5,828 nucleotides of DNA from Promethearchaeota archaeon (GTDB taxonomy: Archaea > Asgardarchaeota > Lokiarchaeia > Sigynarchaeales > SOKP01): NCBI GenBank assembly GCA_014729315.1, contig WJKD01000467.1, positions 1 through 5,828 of the forward strand, given 5' to 3'. The position numbers and the translations under genes were made by a program. Below, one piece after another: positions 1 through 5,387 of this stretch (positions are counted from its first letter, which is position 1; the number at the start of each line of letters is the position of its first letter). Under the pieces are notes generated by a model. That model was not told the origin of the DNA and did not search any database. It saw nothing but the letters and a program-made list of their open reading frames with translations.

Positions 1-1
1 G

Positions 2-169
2 ATTTATACCATATGGGGTGCGACCGCATATATGATATGTTCCTTTATTGAGCTGGTGTATGATTTTCAAATGTCTAAGTTAGGACTGCGGCGATTTACG
101 CTCGAAGAAATAAGAGAATTAAAGAATTACTTGCACTATAAGGATAAAATTACGCAGAATTTGAATTAA
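2..169 (+). CDS. Nudix hydrolase, CoA pyrophosphatase type, C-terminal fragment (5' end outside window)
   Basis: An open frame runs in from the left edge and stops at TAA 167-169, leaving 55 residues. The fragment opens with YTIWGATAYMI, the hydrophobic I-W-G-A-T block typical of the C-terminal end of CoA pyrophosphatase-type Nudix hydrolases (NUDT7/NUDT8/YeaB group). The complete gene at 300-971 has the matching block YVIFGATSHII, and the two tails can be aligned without gaps with about 14 identities in 36 positions (counted by eye). The Nudix box itself lies outside the window, so catalytic competence cannot be judged. The family hydrolyses a nucleoside diphosphate linked to another moiety, CoA in the named subgroup. 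The gene is on the same strand as its paralogue, separated by 130 bp. The assignment rests on the tail motif and the paralogy; the exact substrate is unknown. Confidence 0.75.
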   Translation: MYTIWGATAYMICSFIELVYDFQMSKLGLRRFTLEEIRELKNYLHYKDKITQNLN

Positions 170-243
170 ATCTATTCATTTTCTTCCAATTATCCCAAAC
201 TTAAGATTTAATACGTTATTTTAATTAACGATCTCAACTAAAA

Positions 244-249
244 TTTATA
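244..249 (+). promoter_or_regulatory. Putative TATA box of the complete Nudix gene
   Basis: TTTATA lies about 51 bp upstream of the ATG at 300, in AT-rich intergenic DNA. Archaeal TATA boxes centre about 26 bp before the transcription start, which would give a leader of roughly 25-30 nt. No convincing Shine-Dalgarno sequence precedes the ATG. Many AT-rich hexamers occur here, so the call is weak. Confidence 0.3.
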
Positions 250-299
250 CAACATAAAAATAATCAATATAAGAGATTTTTTGGTCTAGATATCATACA

Positions 300-971
300 A
301 TGCGAGCGTCGGACTATATTTTTGACGAAGTTTTAATAAAAGATAAGTTACTTTCTTATGATTCCCCAGAGAGATGTGAATTAAGCGACGAAAGGTTCGA
401 TAAAACTGCGGTTGTCGTTTTAATTTTACCACATAAGGGAAAACCGTACAATTTAATTATGATTAAAAGAACCACTCGTAAGGGGGATCGTTATTCGGGT
501 GAGATGGCTTTTCCAGGAGGAAGATACGAACGAAAAGATAAATCATTAAAAGAAACGGCGTTAAGGGAAACGGAGGAGGAATTAGGTATTCCTCGGGAAA
601 ATATCAAAATCTTAGGTTGTCTTGACGATCACATTACTCCGAAATTTTCGGTGATAACTCCGCTCGTAGCGTATATCGATCAAGATCAAGCGATGACGCC
701 CCAGCCCGAGGAGGTTCAAGAAATTGTAAAGATTCCTATTAATTTCTTTGCGCAGCGAAAAAGATACCGAGAACGAACCTATATGTTAAAAAACAATCTG
801 ATCGCTGTGGGAAAATATAAGTACAGAGCTCCTAATAACAAGACATATGTGATTTTTGGAGCGACGAGTCACATTATTGTCAGCTACTTAGAAGCAATCT
901 ACGCTTTGCGTTTTATGAAGAAAGGAGCGAGGCGACTTACTTGTAGCGATTTTCGCCAAACGAAACGATAA
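300..971 (+). CDS. Nudix hydrolase, CoA pyrophosphatase (NUDT7/NUDT8/YeaB) type
   Basis: The 223-residue protein probably cleaves a pyrophosphate bond in CoA or a related nucleotide in the cytoplasm. The Nudix box spans about residues 74-97, with G74, R89-E90, E93-E94 and G96-I97 in place; the two glutamates after RE are the usual divalent-metal ligands. Fourteen residues separate the box glycine from RE, one more than in the canonical GX5EX7RE box. The same spacing occurs in CoA-type members such as human NUDT7, and the preceding FPGG at 71-74 also fits that subgroup. The tail has YVIFGATSHII at 183-193, the subgroup's C-terminal block. There is no signal peptide or membrane segment. ATG 300 is the only sensible start, because the next Met is residue 53, inside the domain. 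It is the second of two tandem Nudix genes and the longer-diverged-looking tail is rich in Lys/Arg. The substrate is inferred from subfamily motifs; another nucleoside diphosphate derivative is possible. Confidence 0.88.
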   Translation: MRASDYIFDEVLIKDKLLSYDSPERCELSDERFDKTAVVVLILPHKGKPYNLIMIKRTTRKGDRYSGEMAFPGGRYERKDKSLKETALRETEEELGIPRENIKILGCLDDHITPKFSVITPLVAYIDQDQAMTPQPEEVQEIVKIPINFFAQRKRYRERTYMLKNNLIAVGKYKYRAPNNKTYVIFGATSHIIVSYLEAIYALRFMKKGARRLTCSDFRQTKR

Positions 972-974
972 GGG

Positions 975-999
975 AATTTATTTAAAATAACAATAAATT
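975..999 (+). terminator. Possible weak hairpin/T-rich terminator after the Nudix gene
   Basis: An 8-bp inverted repeat made only of A and T (975-982 with 992-999, 9-nt loop) lies just after the stop codon and is followed by a T-rich stretch (998-1005). Archaeal termination depends mainly on T-runs, so the T-rich part may matter more than the hairpin. AT-only repeats arise easily by chance in this background. Confidence 0.25.
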
Positions 1000-1001
1000 T
1001 C

Positions 1002-1009
1002 TTTTAAAA
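1002..1009 (+). promoter_or_regulatory. TATA box of the tRNA-Sec gene
   Basis: TTTTAAAA is centred about 27 bp upstream of the first tRNA nucleotide (G1033). This is the archaeal TATA-to-start distance and implies that the primary transcript starts at or very near the mature 5' end. Confidence 0.6.
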
Positions 1010-1049
1010 TCGTAACTTATTCTAACTAAAATGGTCCTCGGCGGTCGGA

Positions 1050-1078
1050 ATTAGCGATCTTATTGATCCTAACGATAT
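1050..1078 (+). other. tRNA-Sec intron 1, D arm, 29 nt, BHB type
   Basis: The fold is a bulge-helix-bulge. The central 4-bp helix is G1044-U1076, U1045-A1075, C1046-G1074, G1047-C1073. The 3-nt bulges are 1048-1050 and 1077-1079. The inner hairpin pairs 1051-1054 with 1069-1072 and 1056-1059 with 1065-1068, with C1055 bulged and a 5-nt loop. Cutting after the second nucleotide of each bulge, as archaeal tRNA endonuclease does in canonical sites, removes exactly 1050-1078. G1079 then joins A1049 and pairs with C1084, completing a 7-bp D stem. The outer helix is short (C1042-G1081, G1043-U1080). The boundaries are inferred from folding by eye. Confidence 0.82.
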
Positions 1079-1136
1079 GTGGTCTCTGACGCCGGACTTC
1101 AAATCCGGTTATCCTGCGGAGGGATAGGGGTTCGAT

Positions 1137-1166
1137 TTATGTTAGGTAAGTCCTAACATTCGAGAT
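1137..1166 (+). other. tRNA-Sec intron 2, T arm, 30 nt, BHB type
   Basis: The 4-bp T stem forms the outer helix. The central helix is U1131-G1164, U1132-A1163, C1133-G1162, G1134-C1161. The 3-nt bulges are 1135-1137 and 1165-1167. The inner hairpin pairs 1139-1146 with 1152-1159 around loop TAAGT, after one U-U mismatch (1138/1160). Cutting after the second nucleotide of each bulge removes 1137-1166 and leaves the 7-nt T loop TTCGATT. Flanking T residues make the exact joint ambiguous by one base either way (1136-1165 or 1138-1167 give the same product). The U-U mismatch and the G-U pair make this BHB slightly imperfect. Confidence 0.82.
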
Positions 1167-1262
1167 TCCCCCTGAGGACCGCCATACAATCTCTCTTATT
1201 TGGTTTAATGCTTAGTTTTATATTTGTTATAGATCAATTTAGATTAAAACCCATTTTCTTGC

Positions 1263-1271
1263 TTTTTTTTT
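1263..1271 (+). terminator. T9 run downstream of tRNA-Sec
   Basis: A run of nine T residues lies in the tRNA-to-dehydratase gap, about 80 nt beyond the tRNA 3' end. Oligo-T is the usual archaeal termination signal. Several shorter T-rich stretches lie closer to the tRNA and could act first. The rest of the gap (1185-1262) shows no gene or recognisable RNA. Confidence 0.35.
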
Positions 1272-1282
1272 CTACAAGAATC

Positions 1283-1290
1283 TTTATAAA
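1283..1290 (+). promoter_or_regulatory. TATA box of the dehydratase gene, implying a leaderless mRNA
   Basis: TTTATAAA is centred about 26 bp before the ATG at 1313, so the predicted transcription start falls at or within a base or two of the start codon. The upstream purines (ACAAGAA) could serve as a BRE. A weak AAGGT at 1297-1301 might resemble a Shine-Dalgarno site, but it would lie in untranscribed DNA if the start site is as predicted. Confidence 0.55.
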
Positions 1291-1312
1291 CTTGTTAAGG
1301 TAACTTTGTATC

Positions 1313-3025
1313 ATGGTAAAACTAACGCGAGAACAAATGTCTAGAGCAGTAAAGCTGTTAAACCAGGTGGAAGCTTATAGATTTTATTGGAAAGCCTCTG
1401 GATTCATTGAAGAAGATCTAGAGCGTCCTATTGTTGCTATTGCAAATTCCATGCAAGATGCGGGTGTAGGACACATGCATCTTAGTAATCTTGCGAGACA
1501 CGTAAAAGAAGGGGTTTATGCTGCGAACGGAACTCCAATTGAATTTAATGTAATTGGTCCCTGCGCAGGCTACGCGAAAACACCAGCAACAGACGATATT
1601 ACAATGTTATACGATTTACCTCAAAGGGAAGCAATCGCAGATTCTGTTGAGATCCAGCTTATGAATTATCAACCCGATGGGTTAGTATGTATTTGCACTT
1701 GCGATAAAATCGTTCCGGGGATGTGGTTGGGCGCTGCAAGATTAAATTTACCAACTTTATTCCTTCTAGGTGGACCTGCGATGCCAGGGAAATGGATGGA
1801 TCGGAAAATCGTGTTTCCAACGAACGTGATAGTAAAAGGATTGAATATGGTTCTATCTGGTGAAATGAACGAATATGAATATTTTAAAGAAATATCAAAA
1901 ATGGAATCGTGCTGGATAACGGGTTGTGGCGCCTGTCCCGAGCTCACGACCGCAAATACAACGATGATCGCAACAGAAGCTATGGGACTTTGTTTACCCG
2001 GAGTTTCAACGACTCCTGGAAATGAAATGGAAAAGATTCGGCAAGCAAGAAAAACGGGTCACGCTATTATGGACTTAATTAAATCAAAATTACGGTTTAA
2101 AAAAGTAGTCACCAAAAATTCGATGACGAATGCGTTTCGAGCGGTTATGGCTACCTCAGGTTCCACAAATGGGATTCTACATCTATTAACTCTAGCGGTA
2201 AGTCTCGATTTCGACATTGATGTGGATTTCATTCAGAAGATAAGCGAAACAACGCCATATATATCGCCGTTAAGACCAAGTGGACCGTATACGCTCGTAG
2301 ACTTCCATAATGCCGGTGGTGTTATGAGTCTGCTCAACAGACTTAAAAATATTATCAACTTAGATTGTAAAACGGTAGCAAATAAACCAATAAAAGAACT
2401 GATTGCAGATGCAATACCGAAAAGTTCGGATGTAATTCGGTCAGTAGATAATCCAATTAATTCTACTGGAGGAATTATCGTTTTGAAAGGTAACCTCGCT
2501 CCTGAAGGAAGCCTGATGAGGCATACTATTTTAAAATCAGATATGACAGAATTTACGGGTCCCGCTAAATGCTTTGACACTCAATTAAACGCATTAATGG
2601 GAATTTTAGGAGGTAAAGTTGAAGCAGGTGATGTTATGGTTATTCGTTTTCAAGGACCGAGAGGTGCGCCAGGGTTTTCAGAAAATTTTAAGATTGTATT
2701 ACTTTTAGACGCCTTAGGATTGAATGATGTTGCAGTCATCACGGATAGTCGTTTTTCGGGAGCAACGGAAGGGGCGCTTTACGTTGGATATATTTCTCCA
2801 GAAGCTTACGTAGGAGGACCATTAGCCGCCCTACAAGAAGGCGACAGTATTACTATTAGTTTAAAAAATAAGAAGGTTGAAGTAGATTTAACCGATGAGG
2901 AAATAGAAAACCGGCTGTACGCTTTTGAACCCCCAAAATCAAGGATCAAAAAAGGTGTGTTGGTTGAATGGAATCGAAGTGCCACGCAATTTCACGAAGG
3001 AGCGATGCTACCGAGGAAGCTTTAA
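1313..3025 (+). CDS. Divergent IlvD/Edd-family dehydratase (dihydroxy-acid or sugar-acid dehydratase-like)
   Basis: The 570-residue length is normal for this family of Fe-S dehydratases, which remove water from 2,3-dihydroxy acids (branched-chain amino acid synthesis) or sugar acids. Visible family blocks are CDK at 130-132 (cluster Cys, metal Asp, modifiable Lys), C208 before TANT 213-216, GSTN at 283-286, GNLAPEG at 393-399, GPRGAPG at 448-454 with E457, and DSRFSG at 478-483 where S482 is the expected catalytic Ser. Departures are notable. The first cluster Cys of dihydroxy-acid dehydratases (in PCNxHL) is G53. The usual SDG near residue 85 reads CAG. About four extra residues follow before RE 105-106. 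The usual DGRFSG reads DSRFSG, and the GH before SPEA is GY 492-493. Extra cysteines cluster at C126/C128/C130 and C205/C208. There is no signal or membrane segment. ATG 1313 agrees with the TATA box position. The family is secure; the substrate is not, and IlvD proper is doubtful. It lies between two selenocysteine genes without an obvious link. Confidence 0.9.
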   Translation: MVKLTREQMSRAVKLLNQVEAYRFYWKASGFIEEDLERPIVAIANSMQDAGVGHMHLSNLARHVKEGVYAANGTPIEFNVIGPCAGYAKTPATDDITMLYDLPQREAIADSVEIQLMNYQPDGLVCICTCDKIVPGMWLGAARLNLPTLFLLGGPAMPGKWMDRKIVFPTNVIVKGLNMVLSGEMNEYEYFKEISKMESCWITGCGACPELTTANTTMIATEAMGLCLPGVSTTPGNEMEKIRQARKTGHAIMDLIKSKLRFKKVVTKNSMTNAFRAVMATSGSTNGILHLLTLAVSLDFDIDVDFIQKISETTPYISPLRPSGPYTLVDFHNAGGVMSLLNRLKNIINLDCKTVANKPIKELIADAIPKSSDVIRSVDNPINSTGGIIVLKGNLAPEGSLMRHTILKSDMTEFTGPAKCFDTQLNALMGILGGKVEAGDVMVIRFQGPRGAPGFSENFKIVLLLDALGLNDVAVITDSRFSGATEGALYVGYISPEAYVGGPLAALQEGDSITISLKNKKVEVDLTDEEIENRLYAFEPPKSRIKKGVLVEWNRSATQFHEGAMLPRKL

Positions 3026-3030
3026 AATTA

Positions 3031-3038
3031 TTTTTTTT
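3031..3038 (+). terminator. Oligo-T terminator after the dehydratase gene
   Basis: A T8 run begins 6 nt after the TAA of the dehydratase gene, followed by further T-rich sequence including a T7 run at 3060-3066. No stable hairpin precedes it, which fits archaeal oligo-T termination. Confidence 0.5.
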
Positions 3039-3124
3039 CTATATTTCGATATCTATTAATTTTTTTAAATAGACAAAAAGTTTTCTTTATTAATCAAATA
3101 CTATTTTTCGTAGTACTAAAAAAA

Positions 3125-3134
3125 CTTAAATAAA
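3125..3134 (+). promoter_or_regulatory. Putative TATA box of the SepSecS gene
   Basis: CTTAAATAAA is centred about 26 bp before roughly 3155, which would give a short leader carrying the Shine-Dalgarno sequence at 3159-3163. The surrounding 147-bp gap is very AT-rich, so other boxes are possible. Confidence 0.4.
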
Positions 3135-3158
3135 AAAGCAACAAATAACATAAATCGT

Positions 3159-3163
3159 GAGGT
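3159..3163 (+). promoter_or_regulatory. Shine-Dalgarno site that decides the TTG start of SepSecS
   Basis: GAGGT lies 9 nt before the TTG at 3173. No ATG or GTG occurs in frame between the stop codon TGA at 3158-3160 and this TTG, so the site supports TTG as the start. It is the clearest ribosome binding site in the window. Confidence 0.6.
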
Positions 3164-3172
3164 TACTGGTCT

Positions 3173-4534
3173 TTGGTAGACTTTAATAAAATTAATGATT
3201 ATTTCCGTCATACAAAAATTCCCGAAAATATGCTCGAACGGGGGCAATTGGTTTTAAACAACTTTCTCAATCCTATTAAGATACTTTTTGAGCAAAAGAG
3301 CGTTCCAGAAGAGCCGTGGAGCGACGAGCAAATAGATCTCCTCCTTCAAGTTCTTTCAAATATGGATACTGATAAGGACGATAAGGCGGCGAGAGTAGGA
3401 GAGAGAGAAGCGAGGATCGCTTCAAAATTGCATCTCAAGACGAGTAGTGGTTTTTGTCATGGAGTAGGAAGAAGCGGTTTTCTTACCGCTCCACAGCCGA
3501 AAGCGCCTGGTGCGTCGATGATGTACGTTCTTTCAAATTACTTGGCGACTAGTTTTCTTAAAAAGTTTGGATTACCGAACATTAAAAAGGCGATCGTAGT
3601 TCCAATCTGCACGGGAATGTCGCTTGCTTTGTGTTTAAGCGCTCTAAGACCGGATTGGAGCCTAAAGGAATTATCAAAAAAAAGAACAATTATTGTTCCC
3701 AGAATCGACCACAAATCACTTTTGAAAGCGTTTGACTTAGTAGGATGCGAGAAGAAGATAATTGAAGGAAAAATCTTTGGAGATGCGGTTAGAGTTCCTT
3801 TTTCTGATATTGAGAAAAGTTTTGATAAAAACTGCTTTGGAATTGTTTCAGTTACAAGTTTTTTCCCTCCACGAGAACATGACGAACTTAAAGAAATAAG
3901 TAAGTTTGCAAAAGAACATCAACTTGTCCACATAATCGTTAATGCTTACGGCGTCCAGAGTCCAGAATGGATGAAGATGATACGATCTGCTATCGATGCT
4001 GGAAGAGTCGACGCTATCGTGCAGTCAACTGACAAAAATTTCCTCACGCCAATCGGAGGTGCGGTTATCGCCTCCCCAAATAAAAATATTATCGAAAAAA
4101 TAAGTCAAACTTATCCAGGCAGAGCTTCTGCTAGTCCAGTGGTTGATTTTCTTATCTCTATATTATCTCTGGGTATCGAAGGATACGAAAAACTCTTAAA
4201 AAAACAACAAGAAAATCGATTATTACTGCGAAATAAAATGGAAGAATTTTCAAAAGAAATAGGAGAACGAATATTAGACGTATTTAACCCCGTTGCTGTA
4301 GCAATGTCTCTCAAAAATTTAGAAACAGAGAAATTAACTGCGCTTGGAGGGGCTCTTTATAATTTACGAGTGACAGGACCGAGGGTTTATAATTCGTATG
4401 AAAATCCTTTCGGTATCAGTTGCGAAAATTATCCAACGCCCTACATCGTCATGAATGCCGCAATTGGAGCATCATCTGAAGATGTCGTGAATGCCATCGA
4501 AAAACTTAAAAAGGCTTTTTTCCAAATTAGTTAA
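3173..4534 (+). CDS. spcS: O-phosphoseryl-tRNA(Sec):selenocysteinyl-tRNA synthase (SepSecS), eukaryote-like
   Basis: This PLP enzyme converts O-phosphoseryl-tRNA-Sec to selenocysteinyl-tRNA-Sec with selenophosphate, the last step of archaeal/eukaryal Sec synthesis. The 453 residues match the family's fold-type-I layout. GEREARIAS at 76-84 holds the phosphate-loop Glu/Arg. GRSG at 99-102 and QPK at 108-110 form the substrate pocket. TGMSLALC at 147-154, NAYGVQS at 257-263 and QSTDKNF at 284-290 follow, with K288 as the PLP Schiff-base lysine (human K284). PIGGAVIA is at 293-300 and YPGRASASP at 314-322, with R317 equivalent to human R313. From memory, these blocks agree with the human protein almost residue for residue, more than with methanogen enzymes. 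The start is TTG with a GAGGT site 9 nt upstream; TGA immediately upstream in frame rules out an earlier start. The N-terminal 45 residues before the E-E-P-W segment are less conserved, as in the family. It shares strand and neighbourhood with its substrate tRNA-Sec. The enzyme appears intact. Confidence 0.97.
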   Translation: MVDFNKINDYFRHTKIPENMLERGQLVLNNFLNPIKILFEQKSVPEEPWSDEQIDLLLQVLSNMDTDKDDKAARVGEREARIASKLHLKTSSGFCHGVGRSGFLTAPQPKAPGASMMYVLSNYLATSFLKKFGLPNIKKAIVVPICTGMSLALCLSALRPDWSLKELSKKRTIIVPRIDHKSLLKAFDLVGCEKKIIEGKIFGDAVRVPFSDIEKSFDKNCFGIVSVTSFFPPREHDELKEISKFAKEHQLVHIIVNAYGVQSPEWMKMIRSAIDAGRVDAIVQSTDKNFLTPIGGAVIASPNKNIIEKISQTYPGRASASPVVDFLISILSLGIEGYEKLLKKQQENRLLLRNKMEEFSKEIGERILDVFNPVAVAMSLKNLETEKLTALGGALYNLRVTGPRVYNSYENPFGISCENYPTPYIVMNAAIGASSEDVVNAIEKLKKAFFQIS

Positions 4535-4541
4535 AGGACAC

Positions 4542-4547
4542 TTTTTT
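4542..4547 (+). terminator. T6 run after SepSecS
   Basis: TTTTTT follows the TAA of SepSecS by 7 nt, in a context without a hairpin, as expected for simple archaeal termination. A small inverted repeat GATCT/AGATC (4569-4573 with 4578-4582) further on is too short to call. Confidence 0.35.
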
Positions 4548-4645
4548 CAAAATAAAAATAAATATAAAGATCTAATCAGATCATTATTATAACAAGATTA
4601 TTTTAACTAATTAATTACGTAATAACACGATAAAAGTAAAACCCT

Positions 4646-5326
4646 ATGCAAAATCGATTATTAGAACAATACAATACCGTAATTAGTTCGCAATGGATGT
4701 CTCAGATCTTCACGGAACCTTACGAACCGCTCAATCATCGCCAGTTATTCGAATTAGCTTACCATACGTGTAATAATGTGAGTACCAGAAATATTTTTAT
4801 TAAAATCTCTCAGGACGATGATAAAGGCGGTTCAAAAGCAATTTTATATTGCAATAATAAAACTTTTACCACAATAGAAGCATTAGACGATGAGTTAAAA
4901 GTCACGATGTATTTTAACGACGAATCAAACCAAGACAAACTCGCAAGCAATATTCATCCCCTTCTTATAAAAAGAAAAAACAATTTTAACGAAATTAACG
5001 AATTAATTCAAAATCAAATTTTAAAGACGATTTTAGTCGAAAGAAAGCTTGATGAATGCGCCAATCTTGTTATGATAAAAGATATTAATCGTAAGATATA
5101 TTTTGCGATCGGAGATGCAAGAGAATCCGCTGCGGTCGTTCCGCTCTTTATGGAAACCGAAGGTTCAAATCTCGTTCAATTGGCGCTTAATAAATGGATG
5201 GCAACCGCACAAAGGCTCCAACCCGAAGAAACATTTCCAGAAACTCATGTGCAAGGGCTTTTAAAGAATCTGATGCAAATAAAAAAATGGGTACTGGCTA
5301 TCCTCGATAAGTACTTAGATAAATAG
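4646..5326 (+). CDS. Hypothetical soluble protein, 226 residues
   Basis: I do not recognise this protein. It has coding-like composition: a mixed alpha/beta sequence with no long hydrophobic segment and no signal peptide. It looks like two parts. Residues 1-130 are polar and mostly helical with a beta stretch around 46-90 (FIKISQ, AILYCN, VTMYF). Residues 131-226 start with a possible beta-rich core (LVMIKD, IYFAIGDARESAAVVPLF at 151-168) and end in amphipathic helices rich in Lys and Leu. Three cysteines (42, 69, 138) are scattered, with no metal-binding pattern. ATG 4646 is the likely start; no Shine-Dalgarno site precedes it, and TTAATTA at 4611-4617 could be a TATA box giving a very short leader. 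Three in-frame stops in a row (TAG TAA TAG, 5324-5332) end it. It lies 111 bp after SepSecS on the same strand, so a role near Sec metabolism is possible but unsupported. Confidence 0.75.
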   Translation: MQNRLLEQYNTVISSQWMSQIFTEPYEPLNHRQLFELAYHTCNNVSTRNIFIKISQDDDKGGSKAILYCNNKTFTTIEALDDELKVTMYFNDESNQDKLASNIHPLLIKRKNNFNEINELIQNQILKTILVERKLDECANLVMIKDINRKIYFAIGDARESAAVVPLFMETEGSNLVQLALNKWMATAQRLQPEETFPETHVQGLLKNLMQIKKWVLAILDKYLDK

Positions 5327-5354
5327 TAATAGGAGATCTGTCTCTTCACGAGTT

Positions 5355-5386
5355 GAAAAAAAGAAAAAGAAAGGAAAGGAGGGAGG
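5355..5386 (-). terminator. Pyrimidine/oligo-T tract ending the minus-strand gene; 32-nt purine run on the + strand
   Basis: Thirty-two consecutive purines on the + strand read on the - strand as C/T-rich sequence ending in repeated T-runs (T5, then T7). The tract starts one base after the stop codon of the - strand gene at 5388. It lies between two convergent genes and is a plausible archaeal oligo-T terminator for the - strand. It could also adopt unusual DNA structure. Confidence 0.5.
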
Positions 5387-5387
5387 C

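Larger units (their letters stand above)
1033..1184 (+). tRNA. tRNA-Sec (anticodon UCA) interrupted by two introns
   Basis: This gene specifies the tRNA that carries selenocysteine to UGA codons. The acceptor stem is 9 bp (1033-1041 with 1172-1180, one G-U), followed by discriminator G1181 and an encoded CCA. The anticodon arm is CCGGA / TCCGG (1092-1096 with 1104-1108) with a 7-nt loop CTTCAAA; U33 is 1098 and anticodon UCA is 1099-1101. A long variable arm pairs 1110-1115 with 1121-1126. The T stem is 4 bp (GGGG 1127-1130 with CCCC 1168-1171). Nine plus four pairs is the archaeal/eukaryal tRNA-Sec fold, unlike the 8/5 bacterial one. The genomic D and T arms are too long; removing 1050-1078 and 1137-1166 gives a 7-bp D stem with loop TGGT and a T loop TTCGATT. 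The spliced length is 93 nt with CCA, normal for tRNA-Sec. SepSecS, the enzyme that acts on this tRNA, is encoded 2 kb downstream on the same strand. Confidence 0.95.

Noticed and set aside
1137..1166. T-arm hairpin as a mobile element or assembly artefact rather than an intron
   Set aside because: The BHB geometry and the exact restoration of the T loop after removal favour an intron.
1669..1947. Open frame of 92 codons on the - strand
   Set aside because: It lies wholly inside the dehydratase gene, antisense, and has no promoter or recognisable protein features.
2233..2580. Open frame of 115 codons on the - strand
   Set aside because: Antisense shadow of the conserved dehydratase blocks; composition is not protein-like beyond chance.
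3099..3115. Hairpin TACTA/TAGTA upstream of SepSecS as a regulatory element
   Set aside because: Five A/T-rich pairs with a 7-nt loop, upstream of the predicted transcription start; expected by chance here.
4111..4314. Open frame of 67 codons on the - strand
   Set aside because: Antisense shadow inside SepSecS.
4535..4645. Possible SECIS element or RNA gene after SepSecS
   Set aside because: The gap is AT-rich with only a 5-bp hairpin; no long SECIS-like helix with the conserved core was seen, and the neighbouring genes end at TAA or TAG, not at a read-through UGA.
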